Source of the DNA: Rhodococcus sp. KBS0724
Lineage (GTDB): Bacteria > Actinomycetota > Actinomycetes > Mycobacteriales > Mycobacteriaceae
Length of the DNA stretch: 64,000 bases
Reading direction: 5' to 3'
Assembly (NCBI RefSeq): GCF_005938745.2
Contig: NZ_VCBX02000001.1
Location: 5,222,501-5,286,500, forward strand
A program made the translations under genes and the position numbers. Shown here piece by piece: positions 17,801 through 29,800 of the stretch (position 1 is its first letter; each line of letters begins with the position of its first letter). The notes under the pieces are model-generated. The model was given only the letters and a program-made list of their open reading frames with translations, was not told where the DNA came from and did no database searches.

Positions 17801-20800
17801 CCGGGACGGATTGTTGTCCGCAGCGCAACTGTGCCGACCATCATTCCGACCATCGACTGCAGGTCCGGATCGTTGCGCAGGCTGACCGCAGTACCGACAA
17901 CCACGTCGTCGGTTGCACTTTCGCGGGCGAGCAGCACCGCGATCACACTGTGCAGGAGCATGAAGACTGTCACTCCCCGCGCGTGGGCCAGAGCTGTCAG
18001 GCCCGCGTACAGGTCGCCGTCAATCGCGGCGGACACGACCGAACCGTGTTGTGTGGGAGCAGCGAGGCGCGGGTGATCTGTCGGTAGCGCCATGACGCCG
18101 TCGACGCCGCGGAGAACGGTTGCCCAGTAGTCCAGTTGGCGGGAAGCCAGGGTGGTCGGATCGGTCTTGTCGCCGAGCACGTCGCGCATCCAGACGCTGT
18201 AGTCCTGGTAATCGACGGGCAACGGACGCCAATCCGGTTGATGCCCCGCACCTCTCGCAGACAATGCAGCGGCAAAGTCCGCGAGCACGATCCCTGTCGA
18301 ACCACCGTCGAGCGCAATGTGGTGCACCACAACAACCAATGCCCGGGCCCCGGAGCCGTCCACCGTCAACTGCACGCGCATCGGCGGTTGGTGTTCCAAC
18401 CGGAAGGGCGCGGCCGCAAAGCGCGCTGCGCCCTCGTACAGTTCGTCGACCAGAACAGGGTCGAGATCAACTGCCGCGGGATCTGCGACTACTTGGTGTG
18501 GCCCAGCGGAATCAGCGGGAAAGCGGGTGCGCAAAATACTGTGTCTGGCAACCACATCCGATATCGCTGCGGCCAGGGCGCCTACCTCGACGTCTGGCTC
18601 GATCGTGACCGCAAATACCAAGTTGTATGCCGACGACGCGGGACCGAGCTGCGAGCTCAACCACATGCGCTGCTGCGCGGGAGCCAACGGCACGCGGCTT
18701 TCGGCCGCACGGCGGGTGAGCGGTGGCCGGGCAACAACGTCGTCGGCAGCATCGATCCAGCGCGCCAACGCACGCGGCGACGGATTCTCGAAGACGGCAC
18801 CAACAGTTACGTCGCGGCCGAATACCGAGGCGAGTCGTCCCGCGACCACTGTGGCGGACAGTGAATCTCCACCGGATTCGAAGAAGTTGTGGAGCACGCC
18901 CAGGGCGGCGCCCGCATGGTGCGACATCACTGCCGTCACCAATTCTTCTGTGGCAGTGAGCGGCCAGGCGTGGGGAGTGTTTTCTCCGAGGCGGGCGTGC
19001 AGTGCACTCACATCCACCTTGCCGTTGCGGGTGAGAGGCAGCGCGTCGAGCGTGACGATGCGTCCGGGCACGAGGTACCCGGGTAGCTGCGTCGCCAATT
19101 CATTTCGGATCGTGTCTTCGCTGGTTCCCTCACTCACGACAAATGCGGTGATCACATCGCCGGCCAGGAGCACGGACACACCACTCACCCCGGGTAGCAA
19201 CCGCGCCGCAGTTTCGATCTCGGCCAGTTCGATGCGCACACCACGAACCTTGACCTGGCGGTCGTACCGGCCGACAAATCCCAATGCGCCGCTCGCTGTT
19301 CGGTGCACCAGGTCTCCGGTGCGGTAGCGTCGCCGTCCGCCCGGCGCCGCCACAAAGGCACTAGCGGTTGCGGCGGGATCGCCGAGATAGCCCATCGCCA
19401 CACCGGGACCATTCACGTACAGCTCCCCCACGCCGCCCAACGGGACGGGGCGCAGCGCGCCATCGAGCACTTCGGCTCCGGTGCCCGTGATGGGTTCACC
19501 AATTCCGGCGTCCGTGTCGACATCCGCCAGAGTGGCCACGACGCTGGATTCCGTGGGGCCGTAGGCGTTGAGCATCCGCGCGCCGGCACTCCAGGCGCGT
19601 GCGGTAGCGGGTGAGAGAACGTCGCCACCCACGGCAACCACATCGAGCAGCGGCAGTGCGGCCGGGTCCATCGTGTCGAGCACACCCGGGGTGGACAGTA
19701 GGTGCGTGACGCGGTGCTCTGCCACGAACTTTTCGAGGTCCCGGCCGCCGTAAACGTCGGGCGGCGCTACAACCAACGATGCTCCGCTGCCGAAGGCAAG
19801 CAGCATCTCGAGCACAGCGGCATCGAAGCTGGGGTTGTAGCCCTGCAGGACAACCGAACCCGATGTGACGCCGTATCGCTTCACAGCTTCGTCCGTGAGC
19901 GGTCCCAGGCCGCGATGAGTCACCGCGACGGCTTTGGGGTTGCCGGTCGATCCGGAGGTATGGATGACATACGCTACGGCGTCCGGATTCTGCGTGCCGG
20001 GAACGGGGCTGACGGGTTGCAGCACCGACCGCAACTGACGCAGACGGTCTTCCGGGAAATCAGGATCGATCGGCGCAAAAGCCGCACCGGTCTTGGTTAT
20101 CGCCCACAGTCTGATGACGTAGTCGATCGATCGCACCGCACTGATCTCGAGCACCGCGCCCGGTCCGGCACCGGCTGCTACAAGCTCCTGTGCCAATTCG
20201 TTCGACGCGTCGTCGAGTTCTCGATACGTGAGCATCTCGGTGCCGTCGCGCAGCGCAATGTTGTCGGGAAACGTTGTTGCGGTACTGGTGAAGATCGCGC
20301 TCAAGGGCCGGGACGAATCAACGGGTGTTGCCACCCAACTGGGTGCTGAGATCGTTGTTGCTTCCGCCACCACAAGCGTGGGGTCGGCCACCGCGTGCTG
20401 CACGACGTCCACAAACAGATCGGCCACCGATTGCGCAGTCGCGGCGTCGAAGAACTCCCGCGCGTACACAACCAGCCCGTCCGTGTGGCCGTCCGGTCGT
20501 TCGGTCAGCGACACCTGCATCTCGAACTTGGCCGCACCTGTATCGATTTCGGTAGCACTGACTGTCAGGCCGGCGATGTCGACGTCCGGAATGGCAAAGT
20601 TCTGCAGTGCCAACGCAACCTGCGGCATCCGGCCGCCGAGCATCGAGGTCAGAGCTTCCACGGGCACATCGCTGTGCTCGAAGGCCTCGAGATCGTGCTC
20701 ACGAACCTGTTCCACGAGTTGCAGCATCGTCGTGTCGCGGTGGATCCGGGCCCGCAGCGGGACGGTATCGACAAACATTCCGATCAGGCCGTCCAAGGCC

Positions 20801-23800
20801 GATGACGAGCGTCCGTCTACTGCGGTTGCGATCACCACGTCCGAGCTGCCGCTCAGCCTCGCGAGAACTGCTGCCAGTGCGGCATGGAAAACCATGAACG
20901 GTGTTGACTGGGCCCGGCCGGCCAATTCCGCGATCGCCGACGTGGTGCGGGCGTCCAATGAGAACTCGACACGGTCCGCGGTCCACGTCGTAGACACGGA
21001 GCGGCGATCCGGCGTCAGCGGCGTCACCGAGGTGACGTCGGCAAGTTCCGACTGCCAATAAGATACTGATTCGGTATCTGAATTCTGTTCCCATACTGCG
21101 TAATCCGCGTACTGAACCGGTAGCGGCTGCCACTGCGGAGCCGAACCTATGCGCCGGGACGAATAGGCAGCAAGCACGTCGTGAACGATCGGAACCAAAG
21201 AGCCACCGTCTGCGGCAATGTGGTGCACGTTCACCGCGAGCACGTGACGCTCGGGTGCGAGCGTGAACAGTGCGGCGCGAATCGGGAGCTGCGTGCTCAC
21301 GTCAAAACCCTGGGATGCAAAGGCATACAGCTCTGCGTCCAACGAGTCTTCGGTGGCGGCACGGGCTTCGAGTGTCAGATCCGCATCGGCCAGGATCTGC
21401 TGTACCGGTGGCCGTTGCGGATAGACGGTTCGCAGAACCTCGTGCCGCGTCAGCACGTCACCGAGAGCGAGTTGCAGAGCCGCACCGTCAAGCTCACCGC
21501 GCAGGTCTACGGCAACCGGCAGGTTGTAGGCGCTGCTGGTGGCGTCGAGGGTGTTGAGCACCCACATGCGTTGCTGATTGCGTGAGAGCGGAATCTCTGC
21601 CGGACGGGGACCGGCAACGATGTCTGCCGCGCCACGCTGTGAAGCCGGCTCCTGTTCCAGCGCCGCAGCGAGTTCCGCGACGGTCGGATGTGCAAACAGC
21701 AGTCGCAGCGAGATATTCCGTGTCAGGGTGTTCCCCACCTGCGACGTCACCCGGGTAGCGAGCAGTGAGTTTCCGCCATGATCGAAAAAGTGTGTGCCAC
21801 GGCCGATGTGGTCGGTTCCGAGCACACTTGCGAATACCTCGGCCACAGCACGCTCGGTGGCGGTGCGCGGGGGTTCGAAGGGCAAGGCGGATATGTGGGG
21901 CGCCGGCAACGCGCGAACGTCGAGCTTGCCGTTCACCGCCGGCGGATCGCTGTCGAAGACCACAACGGCACCGGGGACCATGTACGACGGCAGCGCATCG
22001 GCGAGCCTGCGGCGCAGGTCGTCACCGTCGAGGTGCGCACCACGTTTCGGGCGCACATATGTCACCAGCATCGCAGTGCCCGCGGCGCTGGTGCGGAGAA
22101 CCGTTGCGCAGAAGTCGACTTCCGTGATCGCTGCGATGGCCGCTTCGATCTCGGCGGGCTCGATACGCACACCGTTGACTTTCAACTGTGCGTCGTTGCG
22201 GCCAAGGTAGTGCAACCGGTAGCCGCTGCTCGTGTTCTTCCACATCACCAGATCGCCGGTGCGGTACATCCTGGCGCCGCCTGCGGTGGCTACAAAGCGT
22301 TCGGCCGTCCATTCCGGATGGCCGGCGTATCCGCGCGCAAGGGCAGCGCCCGCAAGATAGAGCTCGCCCGCAACGCCAGGTGGAACCGGCTCGAGGAAGT
22401 TGTCGAGCACAACGGCGTCGACGCCGGCTACCGGATACCCGATGGGGATGTCGCGGCCGTTGGCGATAAGCGGTTCTGTCGCAACGGTGTACATGGTTGC
22501 CTCGGCCGGGCCGTAGCCGTTCACTACGCGTCGTCCCGGTGACCATCGTTCGACGATGTCGGCGGTCAGGCGCTCACCACCGAGCATCACCATCTCGAGG
22601 TGAGGCAGATCGTTGTCCTCGACCGTTGCCATCACTGTCGGTGTGATGCACAGGTGCGTGATCTGTTCCCGCCGAAGTAGATCGGTGAGCGCGGGGCCGG
22701 CAAACTCGGCATCAGACGCCAGCACCAGTGTTGCCCCGCTGGAGCCGGCGAGCAGAACTTCCAGGAGCGTCATGTCGAATCCCGGTGCGCCGCGGTGAAG
22801 TACGCGCGAACCGGCACCGGCGCGGTAGCGAACCGTCAGATCGGCGTCGAGTGCTCCCAGGCCCTCGTGAGTAACCACGACGGCTTTGGGAGCGCCCGAA
22901 GTACCCGAGGTGAACACGACGTACGCGGCGCAGGCGGCGGGGATCGTATCCGTGGCCGCGACACCAAGATCTGGGGACAGCACCGCGCTGAGCGCATCTA
23001 GGGTGCGCGACGCCGGCTGAGCGGGGTCGATCAAGGCAGGCGCCGCACCGGTTTTGGCGATGGCCCACAACCGGACGATGGAATCTACGGTGCGATCAGC
23101 CGTCCACGGAATCACGCGTTCGGGAGCGGCACCGTCGGCGCGCAAGTCTGCCGCGACAACGTCGGAGCGGCGGTCGAGTTCACGATAGGTCAGGGCCTCG
23201 CCGTTACCGGTAACCGCAACCGCGTCCGGTACGGCGCGCACACCTCGAGTGAGCATCGACGCCAATGTGGTTGTCGCGCTGGTCCCGATACCTCTGGCCG
23301 GAACCAACGCGTCGCGCTCGCCAGAGTTCAGAAGATCGATCTGTCCGAGGATCGCCGACGGATCAGCGGATACCTGCTCGAGCAAGCGCACGTACCGTTC
23401 CGCGAAGCGTGTGACCGTGTCTGCGTCGAATAGGTCTGCGTTGTAGGCAAATTCCAGGCGCATCGGATGATCGTCGGCAGCGTCCGTGATGTTGAGCTGA
23501 AGATCGAAGTTGGCGTGCTCGAACTCTGCGACCATCGGGGTAAGAGTCAGGCCCGGCAGTTCCCAGCTGGTCGGCCGCGGCGCCTGGAAGGACAGCGCGA
23601 TCTGGAACAGCGGGTGGTGCGACGGCGACCTGGCCGGATTCAGCTTTTCGACCAACGTCTCGAAGGGCATGTCCGCGTGGGTGTATGCGGCCAGGTCCTG
23701 CTGGTGTACGTGGCCGAGCAACTCCGCGAAGGACGCGGTTCGATCGACCGTGGTTCGCAGAACCAAGGTGCCTGCAAACATTCCCACCAGATCGTCCAGC

Positions 23801-26800
23801 TTGGGATCGGAGCGGCCGGCCACCACTGTCCCGATCGGCACGTCGGCACTGTCGCTGTACCGCGACACGAGGGCGGCCAGCGCGGCGTGCATCACCATGA
23901 ACGTGGTGGCGTTGTGCGACCGCGCCAGGGTGTCGAGCAGCCCACGCAAGGTATCAGCGAGTTCGACCTGATGGGACCTGCCCAGGCCAGACGGCGTCAG
24001 CGGCCGAGGATGATCCAACGGCAACGTCACCTGATCCGGCAAACCGGCCAGGTTCTCCAGCCAGTACGCAGCAACATGATCCGGAACTCCTGAATCACGC
24101 TGCCACACACTGTAATCAGTGTATCGAATCGGCAACGGCGCCCAGGACGGCGAGACAGCATTCGAGTGAGCGGTGTACGCGGTGACGGTGTCTCGAATCA
24201 AGGCGTCCATCGACCACGCGTCGGCAGCAATGTGGTGGATTACCAATGCCAGAACATGAGAGCGCTCGTCGACGCGGAACAGTTCGCCGCGAACCGGTGG
24301 ATCAACCGTGACATCGAAACTTGTTCCCACCAGCTCGGCAACCCGGTCCATGACCGATTCAGAGTTGACAGTCACGGGTTCGAGTGCAGGAGTGACCAGT
24401 TCGGCCTCGAGGACCACCTGACGCACACCGTCGACTCCCACCGGGTAGACAGTCCGGAGTGTCTCGTGCCGCTCTACGACGTCCACGGCGGCTTTACGCA
24501 GCGTCTTGGCGTCGACGTTTCCGTCGAGCCGCAGAATCACGGGAATGTTGTATCCAGCTGCGGTGGTGTCGAACTGATTGAGAATCCACATTCGGTGCTG
24601 AGCCGGCGACAGGATCAGTTCTGCGTCAATGCCGGCCGGTTCGAGTGCGATGCGTCGGCGGCCACTGCCGATCCTGGCGCTGATCCCGGCGGCCAATTCG
24701 CTGACGGTGGGCCGCTCGAATACCTCGCGCACATCGATATCGGTGTCGAACACCGCGCTCAGCCGGGTGGACAGACGAGTCGCGATCAGAGAGTTTCCGC
24801 CCTGGTCGAAGAAACTCCGTGTGACGTCAACAGTTTCGAGGTGCAGGAGTTCACCGAATACCGCTGCGACGGTTTCTTCCATCGGGTCGCGTGGTGGCCG
24901 TCCGTGCGCGCGATTCGACGCAGGCTCGGGCAATCCTGCTCGGTCGAGTTTGCCGTGCGGCGTGATCGGCAGAGCGGGCAACGGCACGATCAGGGCGGGC
25001 ACCAGGTGAGCGGGCAACTGGTTGCGCAGATCCGCTACAACGGCGTCCGTATCCTCGATGTCCGGCGCGATGTAGGCAATCAGCGCCGGTCCGGTAGGCA
25101 GGTCACGTAGAACTACTGCGGCCGCGCTGATCTCGGGCCGACGCAAGAGCGCCGCTTCGATCTCACCGGGTTCGATGCGGTAGCCGCGCAGCTCTACCTG
25201 GCTGTCGGAACGACCGATGTAGCGCAGCGCGCCCCGGTACATCCGAACCCTGTCGCCGCTGCGATACATCACCGATCCGGCGACTGCGGGTTCGGGAACA
25301 AACCTGGTTGCACTCAGCGACGGCTTACCGAAGTACCCGGCAGAGACCTGCGGCCCGGCAACATACAGTTCGCCGACAGTGCCTTCCGGCACGGGCCGCA
25401 ACGAGCTGTCCAATACATACGTACGAAGTCCGGGAATCGCCGTGCCGATGACGGAATCATCGTCGGCAGCACCGGAAAGATCGAATGCCGTGACGTGCAC
25501 GGTGGTTTCGGTAATTCCGAACATGTTCACGGCGCGAATCTCGCGATGACTGTCGAGCCAGCCGCGAACCGAGCCCACGTCCAGGGCTTCTCCCCCGAAG
25601 ATCAACAGTCGTACCGGCAGTTCGGTGGACTGCGTGATCGCGGCGAGCGCCTGGAACGCCGACGGTGTCTGATTGAGAACAGTGACGCTTTCGTCCACCA
25701 GCAACTGTGCAAACTGCGGGGTAGACCGGGCGACATAGGCGTCGACGGGAACCAGCCGCCCACCCGTTGTCAACGCACCCCACATCTCCCAGACCGAGAA
25801 GTCGAATGCGCCGGAGTGGAACATCGTCCACACGTCGCCTGCACCGACATCAAAAATCTCCTCGGTTGCCGCCAGCAACGCAATGACGTTGGCATGTGAC
25901 ACGACAACACCTTTGGGGGTGCCGGTTGAGCCGGAGGTGTAGATCAGATACGCGTCTTGTGCAGGCACTACAGCGCGGCGTCGGGCCAGGTCGGGATCGC
26001 CCACAGCCGTGACGTCGATCAGTTCGCGGCCGAAGTTCGTCAGGCGGGGCACCGCAGATTCGGCGCAGAGCACGTGTGTTGGTGCGGCGTCGCCGAGCAG
26101 ATACTCCAGGCGTGCGTCGGGATAGTCGAGGTCGAGCGGAACGTACACACCACTGGAGCGAATTACGGCCAGCACCGCAATCACAAATTCCGGCGAACGC
26201 GGCAGCGCAACGGCCACGCGGTCACCCACTCGAACGCCACGCTCGATCAATGCGCCTGCGAGCACCGCAGACCGATGTTCCAGCTCGGTGTACGTGAGGT
26301 GATTGTCGCCGACGCCTACAGCAACGGCGTCGCCGTGTGTAACCACCTGTGCCAGAAACAGTTCTACCAACGAGTCTGCCGAACGGGCAGGTCCCGATAC
26401 AACTGGCGTCAGCGCACCGTGTTCAGTGCTACTCAGGACGTCGACGGCTCGAAGCGTGATATCTGGATTAGCTGTGACGGCTTCGCAGACTCGCAGCAGC
26501 CGGTCCATCCATCTCGACACGGTCTCCGCGTCGAACACATCGGAGGCATAGGTGAGTGACCCGGCGATTCCTCCGGGCGAACCGTCGGGAAGGCGTTCTT
26601 CGCGGACGGCCATTTCGATGTCGAACCGAGCGTGATCGGGAGTGCGCCCCACACCGTGTGCCGTCGCCGCGCCAAGCGCCATATCGGCCTCGGTGCCAAA
26701 CGCATCGAGAGCGAGAACCACCCGGAACAACGGATTCCGATTCTGGCCGCGGTTGGGTGCAACTCGATCGACCACCCAATCGAACGGCACATCCGCGTGT

Positions 26801-29800
26801 GACATCGCAGCGAGGTCGACATCCCGAACTTGTTCGAGGAACGCCGCAAACGTGTCCCCCGGCTTGGTTTCCGTCCGCAGCGCCACAGTGCCGGCAAACA
26901 TGCCCACTGTGGAATCGAAGGCCGGGTGTGCGCGTCCCGACGTGGGAGTGCCGATCGCAAAATCTTCTGCGCCGGTGATCTTGTGGAGCAGGACTGCGAG
27001 CACTGCGTGCACCGCCATGAACGTGGTGGCGTTGTGCTCGCGGGCAATCGCCGTCAGCTGCGCGTGAAGTTCGGCCGATATGTCGAAAGCGATAGTGGCC
27101 GCGGGTGGTTCCGTGCCGATCGCCCGTCGCCGGTCGGTGGGGAGAGCCAGGTGTGTCGGCAGCGCCCGAAGCGTGTTCTCCCAAAACGCAAGTTGGTCAT
27201 GAGCAAGACTTCCCGGCTGGTCGGGGTCGCCGAGTGCTGCTCGTTGCCACACCGAATAGTCGCGGTAATCCAGCGGCTGCGCCGGCCAGTTCGGGGTTTC
27301 GCCGCGAACGCGATCGTCGTACGCGCGAACCAGGTCACCGACCACCACACCGAATGAGAGTCCGTCCACGGCTATGTGATGAGCAACGACGGTCAGGCGG
27401 TGGTCGTGTTCGCCGAACGACGCCAGCACCAGGCGCAGTGGCAGCTCGGCTGTGACGTCGAACCCGCGCCTGGCTGCATCTGCGGCTGCGCCGGCGTACT
27501 CGTCTGCGCCAACCTGCAGCAGGCTTGTCGTCGAGTCCGACAGGACCTGCACCGCGGTGCCTGCAGTTCCGATGGGGTACACCGTCCGCAAGACGCGATG
27601 CCGATGTCGGATGTCGGTAAACGCCTGTTCGAGTGCGTCGATGTGGAGCACTCCGCCGAGTGTCACCTCGAAAGAGACGTTGTAGGCGGAAGATTCCGGG
27701 GCGAGGCGTGCGAGCAGCCAGATACGTTGTTGCGCCAGTGACGGTTCCACCACGACATCAGCGTCGATCGCCACGGGTTCCGGCAACGCCGACCCTGCGG
27801 CCGATCGGCGAAGGTGCTGCGCAAGCCCAGTCGGTGTCGAGGCCTCGAATACGTCGCGGACGCCGACGCGAGTGCGCAGTGCCTCGGACAGCCTGTTCGC
27901 GACGTACACCGCGGCCAGCGAGTTCCCGCCCGCGGCAAAGAAATCGGCATCCGCGCTCAGGGACGCCACCCCGAGGACGTCTGCCATCACGGTGGCAACA
28001 AGAGCTTCGTGGTGGTTGACCGGTTGCAGCGCGACGTCCGCTTCGCGGTGCGGAGTGGGTAGCGCGTCACGGTCGATCTTGCCGTTTGTAGTGGTCGGCC
28101 ACGTTGACACCACGGTGATCGAGGACGGCATCATCGCAGCGGGCAGCACATTCGCCAGATGCTCGGCGATAAAGGACGTATCAGTGACGATCGACGTGTC
28201 GGTGGACTCAGGCCCCTCATCGGCCGTGAGTACAACGTACGCAGCGATTTCGCCGTCGCGGGCAACGGCCAGCGCCGACGCCACGCCCGAGACGGAAGTC
28301 AGTGCCGCTTCCACCTCACCGAGTTCAACCCGGACGCCCCGGATCTTGACCTGATGGTCTGCGCGCCCGACAAATTCGAGTTGACGCTCTGCCGTCCATC
28401 GCACGAGGTCACCGGTTCGGTACATGCGACTCGACGGGTCTCCGTACGGCGCCGCAACAAAATTTCCAGCAGTGAGGCTCGCACGACGCACGTATCCCCG
28501 CGCCAGTCCGGGGCCCATCACATACAGTTCGCCGGTTGCACCAATTGCGCTCGGCTGCAAACGAGCATCCAGCACAACGGCGGACACGCCGTCGATGGGC
28601 CTGCCGATCGGCGGCCGCTGCGCCGGGTCGAGCGGATCGCTCATGAACGCGGTCACGCTCGCCTCTGTGGGTCCGTATGAGTTGACGACGCCGGCGTACG
28701 GCGACCACCGCTCGATCAGATCCGGCGAGGGCGAGTCGCCGCCCACGTTGAGCATGCGCATGTCCGGCAAGCCGCTCGGATCCATCGACGATGCCACCGC
28801 TGGCGTGGACAGGAAGTGCGTCACGCGTTCTGCGCGTAAGTAGTCGGCCAGATCAGCACCACCGATCAAACCGGGCGGCACCACTACCGCAGTTGCGCCG
28901 GTTCCGTGTGCAAGAAGGAGTTCCAGCACCGCAACGTCAAATGATGGTGAAACAAAGTGAGCAACTCGGGCCGACGCGTCGACAACAAGATTCCTGGAGT
29001 GAGCGCGCAGCAGCGAAGTCGCGGCACGGTGTGTGACAGCAACACCTTTCGGCTGCCCGGTGGACCCTGATGTGTAGACGATGTAGGCGACGTCATCGAT
29101 CGCGGCGGCGCGAATAACACGTGTTTCGTATTGATCGGCATCGTCGTAGTGGTCGGTGTTGATGTCCACGTGCGCGAGACCGGTGGGCGCAGACCACGAT
29201 CGCGGCGCAAGTACGACGCTCACTCCCGCATCCACCAACATGAATTCGATACGTTCGGCCGGGTAGTCCGGATCGACAAATATGAAGGCGGCGCCTGATC
29301 GAATGACCGCGTGGAAGGCGACCACCGACTCTGCCGAACGTGCCGCGATGATCGCCACCACGTCACCCGCGCCAATCCTGTGGTCAATCAGCTCGTTGCA
29401 CAAAAAGTCTGATCGAGAGCGGAGCTCTCCATAGGTAATCGTGGTGCCACCCGCGCGGACAGCTGGTGTTGCGGCGCCGCCGGATCCTTCGGACAGAACT
29501 GCGTCGAGTGTTCGGGGTGCGATGGCCGGCAATCCCTTGCTGGGCACCAGCATCGCGTAATCATCGGCGGTCAGTACGCCAAGGCTGCCCACCGGAAGAT
29601 CCGCTGGCGCATCGACAAGCTCGGCCAGGACCCGCACAAACTGCTGGTGATGAAGCTCGAGGTCTTGCTCGCTGTAGACGCCGGGGTTGGCCTCGAATCC
29701 CAGCCGAATATCGGCGCCGGCAACAGCTGGGTAGATACTGAAGAACAGATCGTCGATGGGACCGGACGTGAGAACGTGGAATTCTCCGACAACGCCGCCG

